From an uncultured Desulfovibrionaceae bacterium (GTDB lineage Bacteria; Desulfobacterota; Desulfovibrionia; Desulfovibrionales; Desulfovibrionaceae), in contig CASGAP010000001.1 of the NCBI GenBank assembly GCA_949299515.1, positions 204,719-268,718 on the forward strand: DNA of 64,000 bases, in the 5' to 3' direction. A program made the position numbers and the translations under genes. The notes under the pieces are model-generated. The model had not been told where the DNA came from. It saw only the letters and a list, made by a program, of their open reading frames with translations, and searched no databases. Shown in pieces: positions 1 to 9,030 of the stretch (the stretch's first letter is position 1; every line of letters begins with the position of its first letter).

Positions 1-3
1 GAT

Positions 4-32
4 TTGACTTTGGCGCCGCTCTCCAGTATAGA
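4..32 (+). promoter_or_regulatory. Putative sigma-70 promoter for azlCD
   Basis: TTGACT is followed after 17 bases by TATAGA. The -35 is a good match and the -10 a moderate one. It lies directly upstream of azlC at the window edge. Prediction from sequence only. Confidence 0.45.
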
Positions 33-60
33 CAATATACTTTTATGATTGGATTTGCCC

Positions 61-756
61 ATGAAAATTGCAAAGAGTTCTTTTTATGACGGGGTAAGGC
101 TCGGCCTGCCCATTATGATAGGCTATATCCCTTTGGGGTTTGCTTTTGGCGTGCTGGCCGTCAAAAACGGCATCAGCGGATTTTGGGCCGTTATGCTGTC
201 CGTGTTTGTTTTTGCCGGGGCTGGGCAGTTTATTGCCGCCGGAATGCTTGGGGCGGGTGCGTCGTTTTTGTCCATAGGCGCGGCGAATATGCTGGTTAAT
301 CTCAGGCATATTCTGATGAGTGCGGCGCTTGTCACGCCGTGGAAGCATCTGCCTTTCGGGTGGAAAATGTTTTTGGCTTTTTTTCAGACCGATGAGATTT
401 TTGCCGCGAATATTTCCCATTACAAATCAGGAAGGGAAGTGACCGTAACCCAGGTGTTTACCCTTGCCCTTGTGGCGCATTTCGGCTGGATTTTCGGGAC
501 GTTTTTGGGCGCTGTGTCCGGTTCTCTCATAACCAACGTGGAGGCGTTCGGACTGGATTTTGCGCTGCCTGCCATGTTTACGGCGTTGCTTGTGCCGCTT
601 TTGGCCGACAGGGTGCAGGTTATTGTCTGTCTTGCGGGGGCTCTGGCTTCTCTTGGCTTTATGCAGCTCGGTTTTGACCGCTGGAGCATTATTCTCGCAA
701 CGCTTATAAGTGCGAGCGCAGGCTTATATTTGTCTTTGCAAAAAGAAAAAAATTAA
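61..756 (+). CDS. azlC: AzlC family branched-chain amino acid exporter, large subunit
   Basis: Integral membrane protein of about 231 residues with several hydrophobic helices. It opens with an AzlC-like segment (GLPIMIGYIPLGFAFGVLA) and has the conserved AGAGQF stretch and an FQTDEIFA motif. AzlC works with a small AzlD partner to export branched-chain amino acids and analogues such as azaleucine. The azlD-like gene follows directly, which supports the call. The reading frame can also start at an in-frame TTG at position 49; ATG 61 is preferred because the hydrophobic domain begins soon after it, but neither start has a strong ribosome-binding site. The native substrate cannot be read from sequence. 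Confidence 0.85.
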   Translation: MKIAKSSFYDGVRLGLPIMIGYIPLGFAFGVLAVKNGISGFWAVMLSVFVFAGAGQFIAAGMLGAGASFLSIGAANMLVNLRHILMSAALVTPWKHLPFGWKMFLAFFQTDEIFAANISHYKSGREVTVTQVFTLALVAHFGWIFGTFLGAVSGSLITNVEAFGLDFALPAMFTALLVPLLADRVQVIVCLAGALASLGFMQLGFDRWSIILATLISASAGLYLSLQKEKN

Positions 757-777
757 GTATTATCGGGAGAAAGGAAT

Positions 778-1110
778 ATGAGTGTTGCCGAAGGCCTTTT
801 TTTTGTGGCCGTGATGATGGCCGGAACGCTGCTTCCGCGGCTTTTGCCCATGGGGCTGCTGGCCAAGCGGGCAATCAGCAAAAATCTGCAGATTTGGCTT
901 TCCTATGTGCCGGTGGCTATTTTGTCCGCACTGCTGGCTCCTGAAATTTTTATGAAAAACGGCAGTTTGTTTTTGGCCAAGGAAAATCTTTTTCTGACGG
1001 CATTTTTGCCGGTGCTGGCTGTAGCGTATTTTACCAAAAGCCTGTTTGCCACGCTGCTTACGGGTATGGTGCTGGTGGCGGGTATGCGCTATTTCCATAT
1101 TTTTGTATGA
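778..1110 (+). CDS. azlD: AzlD family branched-chain amino acid exporter, small subunit
   Basis: Small hydrophobic protein of 110 residues with about four predicted membrane segments. Near the N-terminus it has the AzlD-type motif LLPRLLPM. It sits 21 bases after azlC with a ribosome-binding site (GGGAGAAAGG) just upstream, so the two are probably translated as a pair. AzlD proteins complete the two-component exporter. The next gene (rlpA-like) begins seven bases after this stop, so the three genes may share a transcript. Its ATG lies in the sequence TATGAGGAAGTTATG, whose GAGGAAG serves as its ribosome-binding site. Confidence 0.82.
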   Translation: MSVAEGLFFVAVMMAGTLLPRLLPMGLLAKRAISKNLQIWLSYVPVAILSALLAPEIFMKNGSLFLAKENLFLTAFLPVLAVAYFTKSLFATLLTGMVLVAGMRYFHIFV

Positions 1111-1117
1111 GGAAGTT

Positions 1118-2215
1118 ATGAAAAAACGTTTGATTTTGCTTTGTCTGCTCTGTGCCGTGCCGCTGTTTCTGAATGCCTGCATCCAGATCGGCGGATATCG
1201 GGTACCGCTTTTTGAAACCGAATCCGTGCCGCGGTACAAAGCACCGGGAAAAACGCAGTTTTCCCAAAGCGATCTCAACGGATACAGAAAATCAGGCTCT
1301 TATTATAAAAACCTCAATGCCCAGCGCAACAGCCATTTGCCCAAAGGCAAGGCATATACCGTGCTCGGCAAGCGGTACGTGCCCTATGCTTCTGCGGAAG
1401 GATTTGAAGAAATCGGCATAGCCTCTTGGTACGGTCCCGGTTTTCACGGCAAAAAAACGTCCAACGGCGAAACTTTCAATACATACAGCATGACTGCCGC
1501 CCATAAGCTTTTGCCGTTTAATTCAAATATTTTGGTAACAAATCTGGAAAACGGCAAAACCTGCGTGGTGCGCATCAACGACCGCGGTCCCTTTGTGGAC
1601 GACAGAATTATTGATCTTTCCCAGGCTGCGGCGGAAAAAATCGGCATGATTAAAAACGGTACGGCAAAAGTGCATCTGCAGTATATCGGCGGCGAGGGCA
1701 GCGTGACTTACAGCGGCGGCGGTGCGGGAAACGAAAGTTCGGGCGGTTTTTTCGATACGCTTTTCGGCGGTGAAAATCCTGCGGAGCAAAAGGCCGTATA
1801 TTCCGAAAGCGACCAAAGCGTGAGCGCGGCGCTTGCCAGTCTTTCCGGAGGTTCCATGGCAGCGGGCGGCGCGGGCTATACCAGCAGTCAGAGCATGGCG
1901 GAAGTCCGCCCGGTTTATGTAAATACCGTCAAATCGTCCGGTTACGGAACGAAGCAGGCAGGGCAGGCGGCAGGGCTGACGGGCGCAAATACCGTTGTCG
2001 GCAGCTTATATCTGCATTTGGCGGTATATGAGGATAAAACCGTAGCAAACAGGCTTGTGCAGGAGCTCAGAAAACGCAATGTTTCCGCCAGGGTTTTTAA
2101 TGACAGCGGATTTTATGCCGTGCAGGCGGGCCCTTTCCGCAGCAGGGATACTGCCGTGCAGGTGCAGCAGTATCTGAAAAAGAATTTCCCCAAGGCTTAT
2201 ATCGTTGTTCGGTAG
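1118..2215 (+). CDS. rlpA: RlpA-like septal ring lytic transglycosylase lipoprotein with SPOR domain
   Basis: Protein of 365 residues starting MKKRLILLCLLCAVPLF and followed by LNAC, a lipoprotein signal peptide with a lipobox, so it is probably outer-membrane anchored. The middle carries the double-psi beta-barrel RlpA domain, recognised from GIASWYGPGFHGKKTSNGE, MTAAHKLLPFN and VRINDRGPFVDDRIIDLS, which holds the catalytic Asp of RlpA enzymes. A Gly/Ser-rich linker leads to a C-terminal SPOR domain (LHLAVYEDKTVANRLVQEL ... YAVQAGPF), which in this family binds denuded glycan at the septum. The frame is open upstream to 1046, but ATG 1118 with GAGGAAG before it gives a complete lipoprotein signal, so the upstream start is rejected. 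Confidence 0.88.
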   Translation: MKKRLILLCLLCAVPLFLNACIQIGGYRVPLFETESVPRYKAPGKTQFSQSDLNGYRKSGSYYKNLNAQRNSHLPKGKAYTVLGKRYVPYASAEGFEEIGIASWYGPGFHGKKTSNGETFNTYSMTAAHKLLPFNSNILVTNLENGKTCVVRINDRGPFVDDRIIDLSQAAAEKIGMIKNGTAKVHLQYIGGEGSVTYSGGGAGNESSGGFFDTLFGGENPAEQKAVYSESDQSVSAALASLSGGSMAAGGAGYTSSQSMAEVRPVYVNTVKSSGYGTKQAGQAAGLTGANTVVGSLYLHLAVYEDKTVANRLVQELRKRNVSARVFNDSGFYAVQAGPFRSRDTAVQVQQYLKKNFPKAYIVVR

Positions 2216-2222
2216 GTGAGGT

Positions 2223-4532
2223 ATGCAGCAGAACAAAACCGCGCCCGAAGAGCGGGCAAGAAGGCTGAAAGTAACCTGTCTTAATTCCAAGTACGGGCAA
2301 TATATTAAAAAACTGTATCCGGAACTGGTTTTTGTTCCGTTTTCAACGGCGCTGAAATATAAAAAAAATATTGACGCGTTTATTGCCGTGAAAGGCCGCT
2401 GGGCCGGAATCGGGCGTTTTTTCGGCTTTCCTGTGTGGAATATCAGCGAGGGTGTGTTTAAAGTGCCGATCCAGGTTCCTACTTCTTTTATTTTGGAAAA
2501 ACAGGGTTCCTATACGGACGCGCGTTCCGCTTCCGAGTGGGAAGCCTGCGTCAGGGCCGTACCCGAACTTTTGGATATTTTTAAATCTTCTTCGCTGGAA
2601 ACGCAGAATATCGAACAGATTTCCAAAATACAGAAAAGCGACGGTCTGTCCGGGTATGCAAAGCGTTTTCTGTCAATTTTGCCTACGGCGTTTCCGGCTC
2701 TCAGTCCTTACGGGTTTGAGGACGTGAAAGAACTGCTGGATCAGGTGATTAATCAAAAAGTCGGCACCGAACGGTATGTCCCCGACGCGTCGCCGTATAA
2801 ACTGTTTACGCCCGGCGGCAGAAAGCGCATCGTCATTATTGAACAGTCCAGAAAGTCCAAGCACGAACTGAAAAAGGTTTTTGCCACGGAAAATACGTTT
2901 AAGCAAATGGTGCTGGACGCCAAGGAACAGCACCCGGGCGCCGCGTTTTTTCTTTTGCAGCCCCCTTCCGTGCTGCAGGGCAAAAAAAAGGGGTATCTGA
3001 AAAAGTTTGCGCTGGAGAACGGCGTTCAGGTTATTTCCGAACAGGTTTCGTCTTTTTCCATATTGGCGCAGGCCGACGAGGTTTATACGGTCAGCGCGAA
3101 AATAGGCATTGACGCGGTTCTGCTCGGCAAAACCGTGCATTGCTACGGTCTGCCGTACTATGCGGGCTGGGGGCTTACCAAGGATAAAATTGCCTGCCCG
3201 CGCAGAAACGTGAAAGTGCGGCGCGAAGATCTGTTTGCGGCGCTGTGTTTGTTTTTCACGCGCTATCTGCACCCCATTACCGCGGAGCCTTCCCATTTTC
3301 AGGCCATTGTGCGGCTTATTCTGCTGCAGCGGCCGCAGCTTTTTGAAAATAAGCGTTTTATCGCCTGCATTAATTTTGATGAAAAGCAGAAAGCGTTTTT
3401 TTCCAAAATGTACAAGCACGCGGATTTGCACTTTATGAAAGAACAGTCCGGCATTGAGGCGGCTTCCAACAATAAGGGCATGGTGTATACGGCCGTGGAA
3501 CCCACGGAACAGCTGAAAAAAGACTGCGGCAATATTCCGCTGGTGTATGTGCGGCCGGGAGCTTTTGACAGGCTGTACAATCAGCAGAAGCTGGTTTCTT
3601 TGTGTTTTGAGGGCGGGCCGTATCCGCCGCTGGAAAAAATCCTGCAGATAAAAACCGTAACCGAAAACGATTTGCTGCGGGCAAGGCTGCTCAGGCAGTT
3701 TTTGCTGGAGCTTTCTTCTTTCCGCGGGCATTTTGATTATGACGGCGTAAAAGAAGGGCAGGACGTTGTGGTCATTATCGGCAATGCGGATCTTGCTCCG
3801 AAAAAAATGCCCGAAAGCGTCAGCGTGCAGGAGGGTACGGAAGGCAATCTGGATAAAAAGGGCCGCCCTTATCATTCCTTTGCCCTGCCGCTTTCCGATG
3901 ACGGAAAACTTATCGAATATATCCGCCAACAGCGGCCGGACGCCTATATCGTATACTGTCAGCAGCACAGAGATACCAAAGTTGCCGCGGAAATTCTGGA
4001 TCTTGCGGACGAGCTTATGCCTTTTGCCCGGCCGTCTGATTTTGTGCCGCTGAATATGCTCGGCTTTGCCCAGGGCGGCTGCGGCAAATCAGTAAGAAAC
4101 GATGACGGAGGGGAATGCTTTGCCGAGGATTTTTTGGACGATTTGGACGTGTCGCGCTGGGATAAAAAGCAAATTTCCGCAAAGCGCTTTTTGGAAAAAG
4201 CCTATGCCATGACGCAGGCGGAAAACCAGTTTTGTATTTTGAATAATCCGATCACCCATGTCAACGGGCACGCATTGGAAATTCATACGTACGATTCGCA
4301 TTTGGGAATAGATGCCTTGGCCGTGCCGCTGCAGGTATATACTTACGGCTGGCCGTATTATGGGGGGTGGGGACTTACCCATGATGCCGCGCATTATTCC
4401 CTTAGGAACAGAAAGCTTAATTTTGAGCAGATTTTGGTCGGTGCTTTTATTACGCAGCCGAGGTATTTCGATTCCGAGAACAATTTGTTCTGCGAACCGG
4501 AAAACGCGCCGTTTTTGTTCGGCCGTCTGTAA
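2223..4532 (+). CDS. kpsC: KpsC-like capsular polysaccharide beta-Kdo transferase (two glycosyltransferase modules)
   Basis: 769 residues. The signature is present twice: GIDAVLLGKTVHCYGLPYYAGWGLT at about residues 298-322 (quoted here as GLPYYAGWGLT) and GWPYYGGWGLTHD near residues 710-722. The duplicated YY(A/G)GWGLT motif is typical of KpsC, which carries two beta-Kdo transferase modules and builds the poly-Kdo linker anchoring capsule to lysophosphatidylglycerol at the cytoplasmic face. The length is somewhat above that of the E. coli enzyme. The gene is isolated: no kpsS, kpsF or ABC exporter lies in the window, so capsule production is only suggested. A GTGAGG site precedes the ATG. Confidence 0.85.
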   Translation: MQQNKTAPEERARRLKVTCLNSKYGQYIKKLYPELVFVPFSTALKYKKNIDAFIAVKGRWAGIGRFFGFPVWNISEGVFKVPIQVPTSFILEKQGSYTDARSASEWEACVRAVPELLDIFKSSSLETQNIEQISKIQKSDGLSGYAKRFLSILPTAFPALSPYGFEDVKELLDQVINQKVGTERYVPDASPYKLFTPGGRKRIVIIEQSRKSKHELKKVFATENTFKQMVLDAKEQHPGAAFFLLQPPSVLQGKKKGYLKKFALENGVQVISEQVSSFSILAQADEVYTVSAKIGIDAVLLGKTVHCYGLPYYAGWGLTKDKIACPRRNVKVRREDLFAALCLFFTRYLHPITAEPSHFQAIVRLILLQRPQLFENKRFIACINFDEKQKAFFSKMYKHADLHFMKEQSGIEAASNNKGMVYTAVEPTEQLKKDCGNIPLVYVRPGAFDRLYNQQKLVSLCFEGGPYPPLEKILQIKTVTENDLLRARLLRQFLLELSSFRGHFDYDGVKEGQDVVVIIGNADLAPKKMPESVSVQEGTEGNLDKKGRPYHSFALPLSDDGKLIEYIRQQRPDAYIVYCQQHRDTKVAAEILDLADELMPFARPSDFVPLNMLGFAQGGCGKSVRNDDGGECFAEDFLDDLDVSRWDKKQISAKRFLEKAYAMTQAENQFCILNNPITHVNGHALEIHTYDSHLGIDALAVPLQVYTYGWPYYGGWGLTHDAAHYSLRNRKLNFEQILVGAFITQPRYFDSENNLFCEPENAPFLFGRL

Positions 4533-4565
4533 GAATAAAGCCGCATGAGAAATTTTTATCGCTGC

Positions 4566-4594
4566 TTGACTTCTTGTTTTCTGAACGATACTAA
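4566..4594 (+). promoter_or_regulatory. Putative promoter for pta
   Basis: TTGACT, 17-base spacer, TACTAA. The -35 is strong and the -10 is weak. It lies in the 88-base gap between kpsC and pta, about 27 bases before the pta start, which also has a good AAGGAG site. Confidence 0.45.
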
Positions 4595-4620
4595 TTCTTA
4601 ACAATTAAAAGGAGTGTGAA

Positions 4621-6738
4621 ATGGCTAATACACTTTATATCAGTGCAACCGCAGAACGGTCCGGCAAATCCGCCATTACTTTGGGTCTTATGCGGCTGCT
4701 TATCGGCAGGGTCGGCAAAGTCGGTTTTTTCCGTCCCATTGTTCAGGATTCTACAGGCTTTGACCATGAATTCCAATTGATTAACGAATATTTCGGCCTG
4801 AACCTTCCCCAGGAGCAATGCTATGCGTTTACCTTGGAAGAAGCACGCCGCCTTATCAATTCCGGCCAAAGCAATCTTCTCATGGACAAAATTTTGGAAG
4901 CATACAATAAGCTTGCCAGCCAGTATGATTTCATTCTTTGTCAGGGTACGGATTTTTTGGGCAAACACGGCGCGTTTGAAGTCGAACTCAATGCCGATAT
5001 TGCCGCTACCCTCGGCGTGCCGGTGCTTTTGGTTCATCCGAGCGTCAACAACAGCGCGGAAGAAATCCGTTCCGCCACCATTACGGCCGTGGACGTATTT
5101 GCGCAGCGCGGCATAGAAATTGCCGCCCTTATCGTAAACAGGGTTGATCCCTATGCGGCTGATCTGGAAGAACTCAAAAAGGACATCGCTTCCCAGCTTA
5201 CTCAGAAAAACGCAAAAGACCCGCTTGTTTACATAATTCCGGAAAATAATATTCTCGGTCGTCCGTCCCTGCGCGACGTGGCGAAAAACCTCGGCGCGGA
5301 AGTTCTGTACTGCGAACAGAACCTTATCGACTACCATATCGACGATTATCTTATTGCCGCCATGCATCTCGGCAACTTCCTCAACTTCCTGCAGGAAGGC
5401 AACCTTGTCGTTACTCCGGGCGACAGGGAAGATATTCTTTTAGGTTCCATTGTGGCCAGTATGTCCAAAGCGTATCCGAGCGTAAGCGGCATTTTGCTTA
5501 CCGGCGGCCTTAAGCCTTCCCAGGGCATTATGCGTCTGCTTGACGGTATGCGCAATATGACCATTCCCGTGCTTGCGGTAAAAACCAATACGTCAGAAAC
5601 TATTCAGATGCTGAAAAATCTCCGCGACAGAATTGATCCGGACGATACCAGAAAAGTGCATACCGCTCTCGGCAACTTTGACCGCTATGTGAATGCCGAC
5701 GAATTGGCAGTGCGCATTGTGGACGACAATACGGCCCGTATGACTCCGCGTATGTTTGAATACAAACTTATGGATCAGGCCCGCAAACATCCTATGCGCA
5801 TAGTTCTGCCCGAAGGCGAGGAAGAACGTATCCTGCGTGCCGCCGAAGCCCTTTATGCCCGTCAGACTGCGCATATTATCCTGCTCGGCGATCCCGACAA
5901 AATTGAAGAAAAGGCCAGAAGCCTGTCTATCAGCCTGCAGGGCATTGACATCATCAATCCCGCAACCTCCGCAAAACTTGACGAATATGCCGCAACCTAT
6001 GCGGAACTGCGCAAGAAAAAAGGCATTACCCTGGAAGAAGCCCACGACCGTATGCTTGATACCACCTATTTCGGTACTATGATGGTATATCAGGACGATG
6101 CCGACGGTTTGGTTTCCGGTGCCATTAACACCACTGCCAACACCGTACGCCCGGCTTTGGAATTTATTAAAACCAAACCCGGTTTCTCCATTGTATCCAG
6201 TACGTTCCTTATGTGCCTGAAAGACAGGGTGCTTGCGTTCGGCGACTGCGCCATTAACCCTGACCCAACGGCGGAACAGCTTGCGGATATCGCGATTACC
6301 ACTTCCGAAACCGCACGCATTTTCGGCATTGATTCCCGCGTTGCCATGCTTTCTTATTCAACGGGCACATCAGGCAAGGGCGAAGATGTCGATAAAGTAA
6401 AAGAAGCAACCCGCATAGCCCATGAACGCGCACCGGAACTGCTTCTCGAAGGCCCGCTGCAGTATGACGCCGCCATTGATCCGGAAGTCGCAAAAACCAA
6501 AATGCCCAACAGCCCTGTTGCGGGCAAGGCAACCGTGTTCATTTTCCCCGATCTGAATACGGGCAACAATACCTATAAGGCCGTTCAGAGAGCTGCCGAC
6601 GCCATTGCCATCGGCCCCATTCTTCAAGGTCTCAGAAAACCGGTTAACGACCTTTCCCGAGGCTGCACGGTTCCCGATATCATCAATACCGTGGCAATTA
6701 CCGCCATTCAGGCTCAGGCCGAAAAAGGCTTGATTTAA
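4621..6738 (+). CDS. pta: Phosphate acetyltransferase (long form with N-terminal P-loop-like domain)
   Basis: 705 residues, the usual length of the long Pta form. Order of domains: an N-terminal BioD/DtbS-like nucleotide-binding region (ISATAERSGKSAITLGLMR), a central DRTGG domain (about 210-320), then the catalytic PTA_PTB domain from about residue 375 (MRIVLPEGEEERILRAAE ... SYSTGTSGKGEDVDKV ... FPDLNTGNNTYKAVQR). The enzyme interconverts acetyl-CoA plus phosphate and acetyl phosphate plus CoA, for energy conservation from pyruvate or for acetate assimilation. It is monocistronic here, with its own promoter-like sequence and a strong terminator. Acetate kinase, a common neighbour, is not adjacent. 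The start has AAGGAG at a good distance. Confidence 0.96.
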   Translation: MANTLYISATAERSGKSAITLGLMRLLIGRVGKVGFFRPIVQDSTGFDHEFQLINEYFGLNLPQEQCYAFTLEEARRLINSGQSNLLMDKILEAYNKLASQYDFILCQGTDFLGKHGAFEVELNADIAATLGVPVLLVHPSVNNSAEEIRSATITAVDVFAQRGIEIAALIVNRVDPYAADLEELKKDIASQLTQKNAKDPLVYIIPENNILGRPSLRDVAKNLGAEVLYCEQNLIDYHIDDYLIAAMHLGNFLNFLQEGNLVVTPGDREDILLGSIVASMSKAYPSVSGILLTGGLKPSQGIMRLLDGMRNMTIPVLAVKTNTSETIQMLKNLRDRIDPDDTRKVHTALGNFDRYVNADELAVRIVDDNTARMTPRMFEYKLMDQARKHPMRIVLPEGEEERILRAAEALYARQTAHIILLGDPDKIEEKARSLSISLQGIDIINPATSAKLDEYAATYAELRKKKGITLEEAHDRMLDTTYFGTMMVYQDDADGLVSGAINTTANTVRPALEFIKTKPGFSIVSSTFLMCLKDRVLAFGDCAINPDPTAEQLADIAITTSETARIFGIDSRVAMLSYSTGTSGKGEDVDKVKEATRIAHERAPELLLEGPLQYDAAIDPEVAKTKMPNSPVAGKATVFIFPDLNTGNNTYKAVQRAADAIAIGPILQGLRKPVNDLSRGCTVPDIINTVAITAIQAQAEKGLI

Positions 6739-6760
6739 TTTCTGCTGAATGACAGCGAAT

Positions 6761-6791
6761 AAAAATGCTCCCGTATGGGAGCATTTTTTTT
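6761..6791 (+). terminator. Intrinsic terminator after pta
   Basis: AAAATGCTCCC, four-base loop, GGGAGCATTTT followed by a run of T. A-tract, stem and T-tract are all present. Confidence 0.85.
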
Positions 6792-6843
6792 TGTTTTAGT
6801 AAAGGCATACGCCGGAATTTTTTATTTTTTCGGCATTTTTATC

Positions 6844-6996
6844 CGCGGTGTTTGCGGAGCCGAATTTTTCGGCTTCGGCTCCGCAAATGCCGCGCAGTGA
6901 GGGGGATCGGGGGAGCCACCCAAAGGGCGGCAAGTCGTTTGTGTCAGTGAGCTTGCGAACGTTACGCAAATGGACAGCAAGGCAATCATTTCCCCC
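6844..6996 (-). repeat. Dispersed intergenic repeat, copy A (full length, with terminal hairpin)
   Basis: Read on the minus strand, it starts GGGGGAAATGATTGCCTTGC and differs from copy B (47151) at about 7 of the first 83 bases. It then carries a CCCCCTCA box and a long hairpin at 6844-6894 with about 21 paired bases (arms CGCGGTGTTTGCGGAGCCGA and its near complement, with two G-T wobbles). Internal stems TTTGCGT/ACACAAA-type and GCCGCCC/GGGTGGC are shared with the other copies. Confidence 0.75.
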
Positions 6997-7079
6997 AAAA
7001 AAAAATAATTTGAAAACATACTGAAAATATATTCCAACAACATGGCCTGACAAAAGGAAAAATTCTTGTGCATCGGGCA

Positions 7080-7107
7080 CAAAAAAAGCCCTCCGCGGAG
7101 GGCTTTT
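7080..7107 (-). terminator. Intrinsic terminator of the Na/Pi transporter gene
   Basis: On the minus strand AAGCCCTCC and GGAGGGCTT pair around a short CGC centre and are followed by a T-run. It lies just after the stop of the minus-strand gene at 7114. Confidence 0.8.
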
Positions 7108-7113
7108 CCGAAA

Positions 7114-8724
7114 TTAATGATCTTGCTGGTGAATGATAACCTGCGTCATTTTCTTTGCGCGGTAGCACATATGTTCAATGGCTCCCACGGCATCAAGGAA
7201 GGACAGGCTGGTGGACGAACTGCACAGGCCCTGCGCAAGCCTGTTGACGTGCATATGGCGGATATTGGTTTCCATTTTGCGGACGTTTTGTGCAAGTTCT
7301 TCCATTTGGGGAAAGGTTTCCTTGGCTCGTTCAAGGGGCAGGCTGATATTTTGTACTGCCGTTTCAATGGCTGTATTGGTCATGTCAAACATTTCCTGCA
7401 GCTCCGCAAGAGCCTGTTCGGAGAAGTGGCCCTGCAGCTCTTCTTTCTTTTCCCAGACATGGAAAAGCATTTTGCATTTGTCGCCGATGCGTTCCATGTC
7501 GCCGGCGCTGCTTACGTAGGCGTGCAGGCGCACAATTTCCTTGTCGGTGATGCCCTGGCGCATGAGCTTTTGGGAGTAATCCTGTATGCTGGCGTGGTAT
7601 TTGTCCAAAAGATTTTCAATGGCCTGCAGCTCTTCGCGGGTAATTTTTTGGTGGTGGAAATAGAGTTCTTCGATTTTGTCGATTGTTTCCAAAAGGGCGG
7701 CGCCCATGGCAAGACATTCGTTTTTCACCGCGTCGACGGCAACCGCCGGAGTAAAGGTGATGAGTTTAGGATCGAGATAGGATTTGCGGGTTTCCGGTTT
7801 CTTGGGATCGGGAATGATAGTGGTGATAAGTTTTGCGAAAAGTCCCACAAAAGGCAGGAACAGACAGGTATTGCAGATATTGAACAGGGTATGGGCATTG
7901 GCGATTTGGTGGCCTATGCCGTCTGCGGAACTGCGGATGAATTCCAGATAAAACGGCATGAGCGGCAGGAAAATGCATACGCCTATGACGTTGAACAAAA
8001 CGTGCGCAAGGCAGGCCTGCTTGGCATGGCGGCAGGTGCCGATGGAGGCAAGCACGGCGGTAATGGTGGTGCCGATGTTGTCGCCCAAAATAATGGGAAT
8101 GGCAGCTTCAAGCGGAAGCAGACCCTGCATACCGAGGGCAATGGTCAGACCGACGGTGGCGGAGCTTGACTGCACAAGCAGGGTCAGTACGGTGCCCGCG
8201 AATACGCCGAGCAACGGATTGTCTTTGAACATAAGGAACAAATCGCCGCGGGTTTTAAGAATTGACATGGAGCTTTCCATGGTCTGCATTCCGATAAAGA
8301 GCAAACCGAACCCGAAAAGGCCGCCGCCCAGGTATTTTTGGTGATTTGTTTTTCCGAAAAGCTGCAGAAGTGAGCCGATAATGATAAAAATGTAGCAGTA
8401 ATCCTTGATTTTGAAGGCAATGATCTGACCGGTGACCGTGGTGCCTATATTGGCGCCCATGATAACGCCGATGGCCTGTTTGAGCGTCATAAGGCCGGCA
8501 TCTACAAAGCTTACCGTCATAACGGTCGTGGCGCTGCTGCTTTGGATAAGCACGGTAACCAACGTGCCCACCATAACGCCCAGAATGGGGGTCTTGGTAA
8601 GCATACCGATAAGGTTCTGCAGGCTGTTCCCTGCAAGAAGCTGCAAGGATTCGCTAATCATTTTAATGGAGTAAAGAAAAATGCCTACCCCGCCGATTAG
8701 CTGTATAGCGTTTAGTAACGTCAT
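7114..8724 (-). CDS. Na+/phosphate cotransporter family protein with C-terminal PhoU-like domain
   Basis: 536 residues. The N-terminal two thirds have the duplicated Na/Pi-cotransporter core, with the paired glutamine/serine-rich motifs VLIQSSSATTVMTVSFVDAG and LLVQSSSATVGLTIALG, each beside a GDNIGTT or GANIGTT motif. The last ~170 residues form a helical PhoU-like domain (AGDMERIGDKCKML). This YjbB/NptA-type family moves phosphate across the inner membrane; import or export cannot be decided here. The gene stands alone, with a GGAGC ribosome-binding site, and faces pta. The transport family is certain; the substrate is inferred. Confidence 0.9.
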   Translation of the reverse strand: MTLLNAIQLIGGVGIFLYSIKMISESLQLLAGNSLQNLIGMLTKTPILGVMVGTLVTVLIQSSSATTVMTVSFVDAGLMTLKQAIGVIMGANIGTTVTGQIIAFKIKDYCYIFIIIGSLLQLFGKTNHQKYLGGGLFGFGLLFIGMQTMESSMSILKTRGDLFLMFKDNPLLGVFAGTVLTLLVQSSSATVGLTIALGMQGLLPLEAAIPIILGDNIGTTITAVLASIGTCRHAKQACLAHVLFNVIGVCIFLPLMPFYLEFIRSSADGIGHQIANAHTLFNICNTCLFLPFVGLFAKLITTIIPDPKKPETRKSYLDPKLITFTPAVAVDAVKNECLAMGAALLETIDKIEELYFHHQKITREELQAIENLLDKYHASIQDYSQKLMRQGITDKEIVRLHAYVSSAGDMERIGDKCKMLFHVWEKKEELQGHFSEQALAELQEMFDMTNTAIETAVQNISLPLERAKETFPQMEELAQNVRKMETNIRHMHVNRLAQGLCSSSTSLSFLDAVGAIEHMCYRAKKMTQVIIHQQDH

Positions 8725-9030
8725 GAAAGCTCCAAAAAATATTTGAAGAGTTGCAATAAATTAAGGATAAATTAATTCCTGTTGCCTTAATGCACTATTT
8801 AAAAAAATAGAGCAAGCAATTTTTCGTAAAAAATTATGCGGCTGTCAGGAATATTTACTAAAAAAATGCAGCGGAATTTTTGGGGCCGAAGTGCTGAAAA
8901 ACCTTAGACAGGAATATTTTCGGGGGGCGGGAGTTGACTTTCTCTTTGAATGATGTATAAAAAAGAAAATTAAGATAATACACATATCTAAAATTTGCAG
9001 ATAGTTTGAAATCGGTTAAAAGGACGCTTT
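8725..9030. other. Divergent intergenic region between the Na/Pi transporter and cheB
   Basis: AT-rich, 306 bases. It holds the cheB promoter (8934-8961) and presumably one for the minus-strand transporter that I cannot place with confidence. A small CTATTT/AAATAG palindrome lies near 8800. No gene is seen. Confidence 0.6.
8934..8961 (+). promoter_or_regulatory. Sigma-70-type promoter for the chemotaxis block
   Basis: TTGACT, 16-base spacer, TATAAA, about 70 bases before the cheB start. Both boxes are near consensus, so the block is probably transcribed by the main sigma factor and not by a flagellar one. Confidence 0.65.

Larger units (their letters stand above)
6739..7113. other. Gene-free stretch between convergent pta and Na/Pi transporter genes
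   Basis: It holds the pta terminator, repeat copy A (6844-6996) and the terminator of the minus-strand transporter. I see no credible coding region; the short open frames here come from the repeat. Confidence 0.7.

Noticed and set aside
1046..1117. Upstream extension of the rlpA-like gene
   Set aside because: It overlaps azlD and would bury the lipoprotein signal peptide; ATG 1118 has a good ribosome-binding site.
2673..3968. 431-codon minus-strand open frame inside kpsC
   Set aside because: Mirror frame of a clear KpsC protein with both catalytic modules intact.
6822..7082. Possible small protein encoded by the dispersed repeat (frame ATG-xx-ALLS-CVTF-SLTQTTCRPL)
   Set aside because: Three copies keep the frame open for ~25 codons, but ends differ, no ribosome-binding site precedes it and substitutions are not biased to silent positions. 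Structure explains the conservation better.
8061..8170. CRISPR-like or tandem repeats
   Set aside because: No regularly spaced direct repeats were found in the window; apparent repetition reflects duplicated protein motifs.
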